A stretch of 64,000 nucleotides of DNA from Nectonema munidae (GCA_030549495.1 JAUIRK010000706.1:186001-250000), one strand, 5' to 3'. Shown: positions 24,292 to 36,078, numbered from the stretch's first letter. The notes: a model not told the origin generated them from the letters alone. Numbers and translations: made by a program.

Positions 24292-24513
24292 GTTGTTGTT
24301 GTTGTTGTTGTTAGCCCTTAGATTATACTATCTCTATATGAGTATAATCTATCAGTTCAAAACAAAGCTTTGTTTTGATAACAGAGAAAGTATTTCCATA
24401 AAGGCAAATACTCTCAGGGAAAAGTGTAGAATTTTGTTACACTTTCGCAGTAGCAGCAGCGATAAACCAGTGTAATTTCAGCCAACACGAAAAAATCCAC
24501 CTAAGGTACTGCT
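24292..24513 (-). mobile_element. SINE-like retroposon, family A, copy 2
   Basis: Reverse-oriented copy of 180-422, slightly 5'-truncated. The tail is a (GTT)n run at 24290-24313 on the plus strand, followed by TAGCCCTTAGATTATACT. It is flanked by a 10-bp TSD, AAAAAGTGTT, at 24282-24291 and 24514-24523. Both 3' stem-loops are kept: TAGATTATACT/AGTATAATCTA pairs perfectly and the second with minor change. Confidence 0.75.
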
Positions 24514-24651
24514 AAAAAGTGTTCATTTTCAGTTTGGCATTCCTATTGTTTATAGAGTTTATTCAAATTATTTGTATGCCTGCTACTTTTGTCTTGTGAA
24601 TTTTAAAAGGTTTAATAAAAAATAAACATTATTTAAAATATCCAATCAGAC

Positions 24652-25229
24652 ATGCGACCCATTATTCACCATGAAGAACTACCTGTGTCAAAGTTTTTGT
24701 ATTTTCTTTTTTCAATGGGACTACCTACACATAATACAAAAGATCGCAGGCTTTTTATCGATAGCTCTAAAAGAAGCTTAAAATGTGTTCTTCTTCACAA
24801 CGGAAAAAAGTATGGGTCAATTCCAATGGGATATTCTCTAGAAATAAAAGAAGAATATGAAACATTAAAGTTATTTTGGAAAAATTGCAATACTATATTC
24901 ATAAATGGATCATTTGCGTAGATTTATAAAATGGTAAATATTTTATTAGGACAGCAAGAAGGATACACAAAATATCATTGTTTTCTCCGCTACTGGGACA
25001 GTAGGGCTACTACAGATCAATGGTTAAAAAATAATTGGCAAAAACAAGTTACCGTTTTACGTCAGGAGACAAGAATCCTAGTATAAATTATTTAAAGTAT
25101 ATACGCTCAACTTTTGTGAAGGTTAGTGATGAAAAAAAAGAGGAATTTTTGATAGATCTCAAAATAAGAACACTACTCAAAGATCCAAATTTTCTCTTAA
25201 AAATGACTAAAGCAGAAGCAAACGCCTAA
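24652..25229 (+). pseudogene. interrupted fragment of a repeated arthropod-type protein family
   Basis: Three neighbouring segments resemble one family: RLFIDSSKRSLKCVLLHNG with YGSIPMGYSLEIKEEYE (24745-24870), ILLGQQEGYTKYHCFL with RYWDSRA (24935-25010), and FVKVSDEKKEEF with LKIRTLLKDPNF (25098-25195). From memory this pattern, LLGxQxGYTKYxCFLCxWDSRA, marks an uncharacterised multicopy family frequent in arthropod genomes; I do not know its function and cannot say what kind of element spreads it. The fragment is broken and ends where the RTE LINE begins. Function assignment would be guesswork. Confidence 0.55.
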
Positions 25230-28110
25230 AAAGACTAAATATCACAAAAGGACTCTGAAAATTGTTACTTGGAGCATGAGGGGTTTACAAGATGTTGGAA
25301 AGCAACGAATGGTGTGGGAAGAATTAGACAGACTAAATATTGATATATTAGGTTAGTCCGAAACTTTCACAAAAAATGAAACTCAGTATAAACTACGACC
25401 AACAAAAAAACAACTGATCTTACAAGATATTTACTTCTGCTGGAGACAAAAGAAATAGAAAAGATGTTGCATTTCTAGTGGATGAAAAATTAGAACTGTT
25501 GATTAAAGATTTGATTATAAAAATACAGCAATTGAAATAAACTTTAGTTATAATACAGTGCTACATTCCTGATATTACTGCAGATAAAGAGAAAGTTCTT
25601 CAAGCATATAAAACGGTAGAAGATTTGATAAGAGGGTTGAACATTAAAAAAAAACAAACACGTCGTCATAATGGGAGATATGAAAAAAAGGTCGGAAAAA
25701 CTTCTATTGATCGAATTTGTGGGAAGTTTGGAAGCGGAAAAGTAAATCAAAATGGAAGAATTTTGTTGGACTTCTGCATGAAACAAAGATTGATACTGAA
25801 AAATACATTTATACCCATTAAGGATAAAAAGAATTATAGCTGGAAATCAAGCTATGGTGAAGCAAAGAGCTTGATTGATTATATTGCTATTAATGAAATG
25901 TATGCAAAAATATTTCAACGTGCAAAGTAGTGCATAAGGTTGACAAACTATCCGACCACTATCCTGTTGTTGCAAAACTCAAAATCAAAATGTTTAGAAA
26001 AAAGCAACTCTACCAAATTTAGAGAATAGACCGAGACTGGCTGAAGAATGAAAAGAATAAAAAGCTATTTCAAGACTTTGTACAAAAAGAAGAAAGTCTT
26101 CATACACAAGAAAAAGGATGGGAGAAAATTTCTAAAATAGTTAAATAAGCAATTGAGACAAAGTCCCAAAACGGAAAGTAGAAAAGAGAAAAAACTGGAT
26201 CACTGATGAAATTTTAAATATAATGGAAATAAGACGAAAAGAGAATGACAGAGAAAAAGTTTAAGAACTAAGTAGAATTATAAGAAAAAAATGTAGAAAG
26301 GCAAAAGCCAAAGAAACCCAAAGTATATGCGATGAGATACACGAAATGGAAAGAAAAAATGAGATCCGAAAGATGTACCAAATGGTGAAAAAGCTAACAC
26401 CAAAGCTAACGTGAATGCAAAAAAATACTTGCTTGAGAAAAATGGGAATTTTTTAAAAAGAAAAATAGATGTCTTGAAAAGATGGAAAGAATATATAGAG
26501 GAACTGTATGAATCAAAACAACAAGCAAACTTAATAAAATATCATTATAAAAATGAATGGGAAGAAAAAGTAACATCAGAAGAAATAATAAAAGCAATGA
26601 AATCTGTTAATAATAATAAAACTACTAGAAGTGATGAAATTCCTATTGAATATCTAAGGAGCGCAGGAGATGGTACTATTGAAGCAATTGTGAATCTTAT
26701 AAAAGGTATTTACAATGGAGAAAAAATACCAGAAGAGTGGCTAGAGACTCTTTTAATTCCAATACTAAAGAAACAAAGGACTGCAAAATTTGAAGAACAT
26801 ATAATCATAGCTTTGATACCACATGCAATGAAAATACTGACTAAAGTGATCTATAATCGAAAATCAGCTTTTGTAAAAGGGCAATTAAACATTATGCAGT
26901 ATGGATTTCGACCAAAAGTGAGAACAATCGAAAGTATTACAGCTTTAAAACCGATCTTAGCAAAGAGAATCAACAACGGACACATACGTGTGCTTTATTG
27001 ATTTCCAGAAAGCTTTTGATCGAGTTGAACATGATATCTTGTTTGATTGCTTAATAAAAAGTAAAGTTCCAAAAAATGAAGTGCGCCTGATTGCAGAGAT
27101 TTACCGTCGTCAAGTTGTGTACATGAACACAGATGAAAAAAAAGCAATATCCTATTAAAATTAAAAGAGGTGTAAAGCAAGGTTGCGTAATTTCTCCACT
27201 TCTATTTAACACATATGTGGATGAAACGTTCCGAGAAATGAATGACATCAAGCTTTGGTGTCGCCAACCAGCAGAAACAAAGAATAAATAGAATTTGCTA
27301 TGCAGATGACACTGTTCTTATTAGCGAAACAGAACAAGGATTGCCGGAGCAGTTGGAGTTTATTGTGAAAGAAGGACGAAAAGCTTCAATTGAAATCAAC
27401 ATAAATAAAACAAAATGCATGCAAATAACAAATAAAGGACATAAAATTTTAACATCTCAATTGAAAAAAAAAAAGTAGAACAGGTAAAAAGATTTCAATA
27501 TCTTGGCGCTATAATAGAAGAAAATTTACAAAATGAAGTTGACGTAAAAACTGGGATTGCAAGAGCTAAGCAAAGTTTTTGGAAACATAAATAAACTGAT
27601 GAGAAATAACCTCCTATCAAGATAAAAAAAGAAACTTCTTAATTCACAAGTTTGGTCTGTTTTTAGGTATGGATCTGAAGTCTTTTCATTAACAAATGCT
27701 TTGAAAAAAATAGATGCGTTTGAGATGTAGTGTTACAGAAGAATTCTATGAGTTAGCTGGACAGATAAGATGATGAATGAAGCTGTATTAAAGAAGGTTA
27801 AAGAACCAAAGCCAAAACTACTAACATGATACATGAAAGAAAAGCAAAATTCTTTGAGAATATAGCGAGAGCTTCAGCCGGCGATGAACTAAGTCAATAG
27901 TTGAAGATAATGGGAAAAAAGTAGGAAGGGGAAGACGAAGAACATGGTGGATTGATGATATCAAAGAAATGACTGGCAAAAAACTAGAAGAAATTTTCAA
28001 TTTGACAGAAGATGAAAACAGCTGAAAAAATTTTATAAAAAAAAATTTGAAAGCTAAAAAGAGTTACCAAAGATCGATATCGGTCATGGTGAAGAAGAAG
28101 AAGAAGAAAG
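25230..28110 (+). mobile_element. RTE-type LINE, decayed
   Basis: Begins with the endonuclease N-terminus, LKIVTWSMRGLQDVGKQRM and WEELDRLNIDILG (25250-25350), then GKFGSGKVNQNGRILLDFC and SLIDYIAINE (25715-25900). The RT region includes MKSVNNNKTTRSDEIPIEYL, IPEEWLETLLIPILKK, QYGFRPKVRTIESI (26411-27000), DFQKAFDRVEHDILFDCL (27000-27055), KRGVKQGCVISPLLFN (27165-27210) and RICYADDTVLISE (27285-27330). The C-terminus has RYRSW followed by a (GAA)n tail at about 28090-28108. These are hallmarks of the elements whose proteins are often mislabelled craniofacial development protein 2-like. Endonuclease and RT are both present but cut by several frame changes and stops, so it is inactive though near full length. 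It abuts the fragment at 24652-25229. Confidence 0.85.
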
Positions 28111-28304
28111 CTATCAAAGTCGTTGGGATTCCAAAATGATGATGGATATTGACGGAGTTTGTTGAAACTAAGCAAAATTTAATCTAATTGTAACTCCCAT
28201 TTAAAGTTTTTTGTCGTTTGATTGTTTTTTAATTTTCTTTTTTCCTTGTTGTAATAAAGTTATTTATTTTTTATTTGTTGATATTTTAATGTTTTTATTG
28301 TTTG

Positions 28305-29005
28305 TTAAATGCCCCCCCCCCCCGTATTCGCGGGGGTTAGGTTCTAAGAATAAACGTGGATAACGGAAATCCGAGAATAATTGTAACATTTCTGAAAGTA
28401 ATTTATGGCGAATTATTTCCATTGTAGGTAGAAATTCCATATGCATCTTTTAACCCATTTTACAACTTTATTTAGATATTATATACTCAAACTTGTCTAT
28501 ACGAAAATGTTAAGTTCTTCTGTTTTATATAAACTAAGTTTTAAAAAATAACTTCTAGAGTTGCCAATAATTATACAGAAATGGAATAAAAATTATGCTC
28601 ATAACAAAAAATTAAACCCTGACTACCTGAGTTTCTCATATAAGAAAAATTTTCTTAACACCAAATTTAAAAACATTTTTAGCTAGAATAATAAAATGAT
28701 GTAACTACACAAATTTTATTTATACAAATAAAGTTTATTAAATAAAAATAACAAAGATAACAGAAACTTTAAAATACGGTTTGATCAAAATAGAGATTGC
28801 ACAAAATAGAGGGTTAGTTATATCTTATCTGATGCTACATTTTCCTTTTTATCATTTTCAAGAATTGGATCAATTTTTGAGATTGCTGTTTTTTAGATTG
28901 TAAAAAAAAAATTGTAAATTTTACGAATTGGTAAATTTTTGGCAAGTAGTTATATCTCTAAAAAAACCCGCGAATGCTGAACCGCGAATAAGCGAGGGTT
29001 GACTG
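28305..29005. mobile_element. Tigger/pogo MITE
   Basis: The right end, complemented, reads CAGTCAACCCTCGCTTATTC then GCGGTTC and is followed by TA. The left end reads CGTATTCGCGGGGGTTAGGT but its outermost bases are replaced by a run of 13-14 C at 28311. Terminal CAGT and TA flanking are typical of pogo/Tigger elements. The interior is AT-rich and non-coding. Confidence 0.7.
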
Positions 29006-30840
29006 TATATCCATCGATATGAATTTTTTAAAAATTTATTTATGCTTAGAGTAAAACTTTTTAATGAGTTATACTTCTAAGAAGTTCATGCAATTTATCA
29101 CAGAAATCTGTTGTGGTAGGCAAAAACAAAATCCATATATGAGTTCTGCACATTAGATTTAGTTAAAATCTGTTCAAAAACTTTGTGCCAGAAAAATTGT
29201 GTTGACCAGTGTTATCGACTAAGCTACTAGAAACAAAAGAAATCCATCCTTCCACAGCTAGATAAAATCGCCGGTAAATATCTACCAATATATTTTTTTC
29301 TTAGAATCAGATTTAAAATCGGTTTAGAGAATCAGAATCAAATTTGTCATTAAAATATTGCAAGAATCATACGACCTTTATCTAGAATCCGCCCAAACTT
29401 TATGAGAACACTAATTTTAAAAAATGGTTAACAAATCCCTGACATCACTTTTAAATAGAAAAGCTCTGGCGTAATTTCTGGGCTAAATAAATCTGTGAAA
29501 AATATTTTTCAAGCACAGATTGCACAAAATGAATTTTTGGTGAACGTAGAGCCACCATGAAAGGATCAGTATAAATGGGATAGCAAAATTAGATACCATA
29601 TAAAGTATAGGAGAAATGAAGTACAGATAGCTGATAACGAATTTGTATAGATAAAACAATGGAGGTCGTATTGAGATATATAGTTCAAAGCTTTCTCTTT
29701 AGTTGGTATATACAAAGTGAAAGATGGGAAATGATCAAACTAAGGAGCGCGAAAAGTGCTCAGGTTAATTAGATTAGCACCGAGTTATATTTAGGCATGA
29801 CATTTTCAAACTTTTATAAAAATTTCATCGCTGAATTAATTATTATTTATCATATATACATTATAAAATATATACCATATATAGGGTTATTTTGAAAAAT
29901 TTCATAAGAGTTTATAAATTTAAATTTCTTCACCTTTTAGGAAACATGATCTCGTGTCGCCTTGGGTAGAAATTTGGTCACCATACTTACGGATGACATG
30001 CATAGAATCATTATTATATGAGGAGAGAAAATTATTTTTCAATTTGGCTTAAATATATAAATTTTAATGTAACGCTGAATTAACTACATGAATAACATTT
30101 TAATTACATTTAGATTTATTATTCATTACTTATGTGGAAAATGACAAAAATACTGTCATGATGAAATAGAGAAGTGCCTGTTTTTTAACTGGACAAAAAT
30201 TGTTCAGATTAAAAAAAATACCTCACTACAAATAAATCAGAGGAAAACAGAAACCGCAATTTAAATCTAGAATTACAAAAATATTTTCAAAAGCAAATTG
30301 AGCATGATTGATTAACTGTGTATTGATAAGCCTATTTTATAATATTGAGAAAAATCTTCAGCGTTATGTGAACTGGTAAAGCTAATTTACTCACAGGTGA
30401 AAAATTTTGAGTGAACTAATCACCAAAAACTCGTTATGAATTAGGACATTATTTTAAGCAAAAAAATGTGAAATTGAAATGCAGTTTAAATTTTTTTCTT
30501 TCGTATCTATAACGATTTAAATTTTAAAAATCAATTTTTAATAATTTTATCCGTCTGTAATTAATATATATATTTTGTTTTTGTTATTTTTGTTGAAAAT
30601 CTTTTACTATATTTTAATTGTAAATTTATGCTGATAAAAAGTTATCTTTCAAAACTTTTATAAAACTTGATGTAATTTCATTATTTTTTTTTCTAAAAAA
30701 CGATCAACAAATACCACACGACATCGAATTTCGTCTATTTAAGAATCCAATAATTTTCTATTATGGACTATCCAGAGCACTGTCCAAGTCTTTTTAAAAA
30801 CAATTAGTAAAATGGGTGGTAACGTCTTGTTGTACTTTAC
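29006..30840. other. unassigned stretch, probably intron of the coiled-coil gene
   Basis: Downstream, in the minus direction, of the GTAAAG donor of the exon at 30841-31006. No further exon was recognised. Confidence 0.35.
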
Positions 30841-31006
30841 CTGTATATTTGCGTTTGTGAAATGCTAAGGTTCTCCATATTTTTCACCTTTGTCTTTATT
30901 TTCTCCAAAAAATCTTGCAAGGTATCTGTTTGCTTTTGTAGATCTAAAAATTTTTTCTTTTTCTGCGTTTCTGTGATCACAATATTTCTTTCTTTTATCT
31001 TTTTTC
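30841..31006 (-). CDS. internal exon, lysine-rich coiled-coil protein, unidentified
   Basis: On the minus strand a T-rich acceptor, TTTTTTTTAG, precedes the exon and a strong donor, ATACAG/GTAAAG, ends it. The 166-bp exon enters in phase 1 and leaves in phase 2, with one open frame. The encoded 54 residues include KERNIVITETQKKKKFLDLQ, KQTDTLQDFLEKIKTKVKN and MENLSISQTQIYR, a heptad-like amphipathic helix rich in K, E, Q and L. I do not recognise the family. No partner exon was identified: the next gene upstream on this strand ends at 34605. Splice signals at both ends with an intact frame make a real exon likelier than chance, but an old repeat cannot be excluded. Confidence 0.5.
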
Positions 31007-31783
31007 CTAAAAAAAAATAATGAATACACAAATCAATCAATAAACTTTAATATCCTTTTATTACGTTTGAAAAGTCTTCCCATATGTTTATCTAAATTCT
31101 TCTTTCTTTTCTTTTTCTTCAGTTTACTACTAATTAATAACATAAAGTAATATAACAAGATGTAAACATTATTTTAGAGCATGGTTTTTTTGTTATACAT
31201 AAATAACTTCAATACAGTTTTTGAAGAATTTGTTGTGCAGTTAATCTGATTATTATTTTAGAACATTTTACTTCTTTCTTGACTTGTAAAAGGGATAAAA
31301 GAATTTCATTCTTATGGTTGATTTATTCTAGAAAAGATTTCTTGTTTTCCCACAATTAGATATGTCATAATTTATTAAACATTTTTTTTCGAAATTAGCC
31401 ATCTGTAGGAAGACAAAGTATTAGATTACTTTTTGAGTAACTAAAATAGGTTTAACATTGAAGATAATATGAACATACATAACTTTTTCAAGTATGCGAC
31501 GTAAGAAAGATTATTCCAATGAAGTCATTAATGACAATTAATAAATTTCAAATTAATATTTTAGTGCTAGAACTTTATCAGTTTTCTATATATTGATTTA
31601 AATTGAAATAACATCTAAAAAAGCAGTATACTTTTGTAATCATTAATGAGCTATTGGCGGATTTATGATTTGTTTACAACCTTTCGGCACATTAAAACAT
31701 ATCAAATTTTAATTTTAAGTTTATTGAAATCAATGTTTTCCCGACTTAATATCACATCTTTAAAAAATTTAACTGGATCTAAC
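31007..31783. other. unassigned stretch
   Basis: Upstream of the coiled-coil exon on the minus strand. A lysine/arginine-rich frame at about 31045-31130 (minus) ends in a stop and lacks a convincing donor. The plus frame at 31646-31969 runs into the hAT MITE C-run and is spurious. Confidence 0.35.
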
Positions 31784-32056
31784 CAGGCCCGTAGCCAGCG
31801 AGGACAGGAAGGGGCTAAGCCCCCCCCCCCCCCCCCCCCCCCCAACTCAGATTCAGAGCCCCCCCCCAACCTAATATATTTCGATATCAATAAAGGGTTC
31901 AAAAAATGGTTTATTTTTAGACTATATATAAAAATTTGGTACTTATTAGTTATCTCCCTCCCGCTTTAAAATTTTTTTCAGTAATTTACTAAAAAAATTT
32001 TTGAATGGGGGAGAGATAACCCATAAGTACCAAAAAATTTTTTGTGAAAATATTTT

Positions 32057-32091
<35 letters not shown>

Positions 32092-32137
32092 AATTTTTTC
32101 CAGCCCTCCCAATTGAAAAGTCCTAGCTACGGGCCTG
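31784..32137. mobile_element. hAT MITE with TIR CAGGCCCGTAGC
   Basis: Left end CAGGCCCGTAGCCAGC, right end GTCCTAGCTACGGGCCTG, inverted. Flanked by 8-bp duplications GATCTAAC (31776-31783) and GATCTACC (32138-32145), one mismatch. Inside are two long C-runs (about 31819-31842 and 32060-32089) and an inner inverted pair around GGGGGAGAGATAAC / GTTATCTCCCTCCC. 354 bp, no coding. Confidence 0.85.
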
Positions 32138-32145
32138 GATCTACC

Positions 32146-33236
32146 TCGTCTTAATTTATTAATCAAATATCAAATTATGGCTCTTAAGATTACGATATCA
32201 TTTCATTAAAACACCTAATCGTGTGTACTTGTATGCATATTAGTCGTAAACATATTTTCTAAAGATATTAACGTCTCCCTGTTTTACAATATCACTCACT
32301 CAAAGGAGTATATGAGATAAATAATAAAATATGTCTGCCCGTATTGAACTGCATCAAAGTCTCAGAGAGATATATATTTACATTTTATACTTCGCTTATA
32401 TATCTCACTTTCTTGAAATTTTTTTAATTTTAAGCTTTTCCAAAAACTTAGTTTCTCTTGCTACTATATTGAATTTTTTTTTGTTCTAAAACCCCTATGA
32501 ACGGTAAGACATAGCAGCTTAAGCGCATTTTCCTTTTTCATTGGCTCTTTGGCTAAATTGCTGAGGGAAAATAATATATATACTCTACATTTTACATCTT
32601 CACGTAGCATAGTTATCCTAGCTGAATAAATTTCGTCTTCTTTTATTTTCTAATAAGATATTTTACATCAATATGGCATTGAACAAAATGAGTGCTTTTA
32701 TTTTAAAACTGTTCTAGAATTTTTCTTAGCTTTTTGATTTCAGCCTCTATATGCGGCCACAACAGTTTCTAAAATATTTTAATGTCAATTTCGTATTCCT
32801 CTATCCCCATATACAGTAACGTTGCCAGAAATTTTTTAAAGGGGCCCAATGCAACACTACAAACTATGTTTTCCTACATACTTTGTCTGGAATTAAAGTA
32901 ATAAATGTTGCTTATAATAAATCTACTCTTTTGTATATGGGCTCCTATATCTGTCTCTCAGTCTGTTTCTATTTCGTTGTTTACATTTCTAATTTAATCA
33001 TGCTGTATATTTTTTATTTTCATTTTTCATGCCTTACTTCTCCGAATAATTTATTTTAAATTTGCTTTCTTATTACAGGTAGGCCCTTGACAAAATGAAA
33101 GGATTTGATCTTACCTCCAATGATATCCATGCTTTTTCTGTGTTTTACACTCAACCACTGATCTTGACTATTCAAATTTTGTCTTCAAATTGCATAATGA
33201 TTGACAAATGCCAACCAAATTGTAAATCGGCTTTAA
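32146..33236. other. unassigned AT-rich stretch
   Basis: No exon or repeat supported. GGGGCCCAATGCAAC at 32840-32855 resembles a decayed hAT-type end but lacks a partner. Confidence 0.35.
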
Positions 33237-33366
33237 CCCATTAAGTCCCAATGTTCCTATTTGGAAACATATGTAATTTCATTTTCGTCTGCTTTTTTCA
33301 AAGACTTTGGATATAAATCGTCTGCGTTTTTTTAAATATCGTCTGATTTCTATGGTACTTAACGGG
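33237..33366. mobile_element. TTAA-flanked MITE (piggyBac-like), copy 2
   Basis: Left CCCATTAAGTCCCA and right (complement) CCCGTTAAGTACCA form the terminal repeat; flanks are TTAA (33233-33236) and TTAT (33367-33370). The 130-bp interior carries three TCGTCTG words, the last as ATATCGTCTGATTTCTATGG, as in the copy at 42849. Confidence 0.7.
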
Positions 33367-33370
33367 TTAT

Positions 33371-33909
33371 TGTTGAAATTTTTGGAAACGTAATGTCGGG
33401 GTTAGAATTAGTATAGAATTAATATTAGAGTTAGTGTTAAGCTCACGTTTAGTGTTAGCGCAATTGTACATACATACATTACACACACACATTTTTTGAA
33501 ATTCTTGACCCAAACTTTCCTATTTATTTGTATTAAAACACGCCTGACACAAAAAACATTTACACATACATACGTACATACGAATACACATATATTGACA
33601 TTAGGAACCCATATACTGAAATATTTTAATATCAAAAACAGCAGTATATAGTCCTATTTTCGCTTCATTCATTTCTTAGATGGTTGGGCCTGTAACATAG
33701 ATCGAGGAGCCCGGTTTTAAGTGCCTCATAGATGGTTACTTATTTGCATGCATTTGTATATATATTTTATACATATGGTAGGTATCAGAGTTAAAAATGC
33801 TTCTCGTATGTCATTTTTGTTGCTTGAAAAGTTACTAATAATAAGCATAATGTGCTAACTTTTTCCCTTGTTTGAAACAAATAAATATTATGTATAGTTT
33901 ATATGATAG
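33371..33909. other. unassigned, with short simple repeats
   Basis: GTTAG-type repeats at 33395-33460 and ACATACATAC/ACACAC microsatellite patches at 33465-33600 explain the low-complexity reading frame on the minus strand. No gene seen. Confidence 0.4.
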
Positions 33910-34068
33910 TAAATGTAAAGGTACTGGGGGGGGGGGGGTGATTTCATTGAGAAGGCACAATTGTGACGCTTGTATCTAACTATGAGGAAATTAGGGTTGA
34001 TGCTCGATCGAACCAAAGACTTTGAGTTATAGAAAACAGAGTATCTAACCAACATTGCTCACGCCCCC
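33910..34068 (-). mobile_element. tRNA-derived SINE, family B, copy 2
   Basis: Read on the minus strand: GGCGTGAGCAATGTTGG (A-box-like), TTGGTTCGATCGAGC (B-box-like), then ATAGTTAGATACAAGCG and CAATTGTGCCTTCTCAATGA. A C-run of 13 interrupts the segment before the tail GTACCTTTACATTTAC. It lies inverted relative to copy 3, 870 bp away. Confidence 0.75.
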
Positions 34069-34604
34069 AAGATAGCTATGCTTTGGAAAATAATTTATAT
34101 AAGTAGCCATAAATTTTGGATATCTAAAAAAGTTAAAATTCTCTTTCCGATATTATCTTTCACACATACTGTATTCTAGAAAAACGATATAGTGCGGTAA
34201 ACAAAATAAAAAGATCAAAGAAAGCGTATAGATAATGTGAGCGTGGCGAATCAGAGTTAATTCTTGTAATATCAAACCGAACTTTAAACGGTGGAAGATA
34301 AACACGAAAGGCTTTTTTTATTCTCAAACAAAATATATTTTATAAGCGTTCGACGTTCCCTTGAAATTATGACGCCAAAGGAAACATTTCTTCGAAGTAT
34401 TCTGGTTTACGGGGCGTTTCTTTGAAATCATTTGTATGCAGGTGTTGAGTAGGAAAAGTCCGAGAAACACTGACATGCACACTAAGGCTTCTTATGCACA
34501 AGAATTGGCAAACTAGCTACGCATCATTTTATGTAAGAAATTATCAATATTGAATATCTAGTTTTTAAAACTATACAATAATTGAAAAAGAAAATTTCAT
34601 CGCA

Positions 34605-36078
34605 TTACTTGACTAAGTTGATGAAGAGTAGAGCGAGGAGAGAGAATGAGAGAACAAGAAGGAATAGGATGAGGCCGAGAGCAGCAATGGCGCGAAACTG
34701 ATGATACTTCAGCATATTCTCTTGTTGATCTAAAATCAAATGCCAATATAAAATTTTTTTCACTTTTGAATTAAAATAAGAAGACAACTAGGAAGTCGGA
34801 ATGTACATGTAAAATACATCAAGTAGCTTCAAATTCATTCGTCTATAGTGCCATAAAACGAAGAAAATTATTTTTCTTGGTTTAATACAAAAAGGAATAT
34901 TAACATGCTTTTTAGTTTTAAACAAAATAGGACACTCTAGGGCGTGTGTAAGGTTGGTTAGATACTTGGTTTCTATAACTCAAGGTCTTGGGTTCGATCC
35001 CGCACTTTCTTCATAGTTCGATACAAGCGGAGCAATTGTGCCTTTTCGATGAAAACATCCCACGATATCCTTACCTTTACTTATCTATAGGCGTATACCG
35101 TGAAAATTTTTAGGTCACTTTTTTACTTCAAACATTCGTCAATATTTAAGTGGCATAGTAATTACTATTTAAATTTAAAAATTTTTAGAGGAAGGGATAC
35201 TGTTGGATCTGAGTTTTGGTGTAGACATAATTGTCATAATTTTAAAGTTTTCAGGGCGTTTTCTGCTTTTTTAAATCTAAAATTCGGTTTATACTTATAC
35301 ATCTTATCTTTTATAATATTAATACTATTTTTCAGCAGAATGTATTTGATAAGTTCTATAAATCATAAAAACATATCAATAATTTTACTGTTTCATTAGA
35401 AATTTGAAATAGTTATATATACTTTAAGTTTTATATGATACTTAACTTTATAGGTTGTTATTCTCAACAAAGGTTATTGAGACATTAAAAAAATTTTATT
35501 ACAAAAAAGTGTACACAAGTATAATGTATATAGAATATATTATATATTTTTTTTATAAAAAAAGCTTTGAGCTTATTCAAGAATTTCCTTATTATAAAGC
35601 AAACATGCTATTTTAACAGCATTTAACATTTTTCAGGTTGATGACAATTTGTGTTAAACTCTCTTATGATGTTGGTATGCATTTTTTGGCGTTCATTTGT
35701 GATATTTTTTTACCATATGGAAATTTTTTCACAATCAGTCTTTGAGTTTGGAATGGATATTATTAAATAATAAAAATCAATGTTTTTTACAATTTTTTTA
35801 AATCGAGATTTTGACTAAAATTTTTATCCCTAAATTGGGCATCAGATTGAAGTATCTAAATCGGTATAATCCCGCCAAAACCAGCCCAGTTTAAATCTAT
35901 GTGTAGATTATATATAAATAAAATGATACTTAAATGATTAGCACACGTTCTGTGGTTGTAAGGATCTTCCAATTCTAAGATGCAGTAACACTTGTTATTG
36001 ACACATGTGTAGCCTTGGTCACAATTTTCTTGACTTTCACACAACTTGGGTGTATACATTTTTTCGTGATACGTCTGT
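34605..36078 (-). CDS. small cysteine-rich single-pass membrane protein, last two exons
   Basis: The first visible exon (36078-35930, 149 bp) follows a CTTTTAG acceptor. It encodes KLCESQENCDQGYTCVNN, KCYCILELEDPYNHRTCANHL: a C-x5-C-x5-C-x4-C-x-C pattern like an EB or EGF-type module. The only donor that fits is A/GTATCA at 35929, leaving phase 1. The terminal exon (34729-34605) starts after GATTTTAG, also in phase 1, so the frames join. It encodes QQENMLKYHQFR, then a hydrophobic helix AIAALGLILFLLVLSFSLLA, and ends LLFINLVK before TAA. The result is an extracellular cysteine module, one transmembrane helix and almost no cytoplasmic tail. The 1.2-kb intron holds a SINE. Earlier exons, including any signal peptide, were not found. 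No named family is recognised; the donor is not consensus, so the exact junction is inferred. Confidence 0.6.
34940..35082 (+). mobile_element. tRNA-derived SINE, family B, copy 3 (intronic)
   Basis: GGGCGTGTGTAAGGTTGG (A-box-like) and GGGTTCGATCCCGC (near-perfect B box) about 45 bp later, then CATAGTTCGATACAAGCGG, CAATTGTGCCTTTTCGATGA and tail CCTTACCTTTACTT. It is the best preserved of the three copies and lies antisense within the membrane-protein intron. Confidence 0.8.

Noticed and set aside
31646-31969. Proline-rich plus-strand protein
   Set aside because: The proline run is a translation of the C-homopolymer in an hAT MITE.
34940-35012. A tRNA gene suggested by GGGTTCGATCCCGC
   Set aside because: The A-box region is imperfect, no cloverleaf closes, and the sequence continues into the body shared with two other SINE copies.
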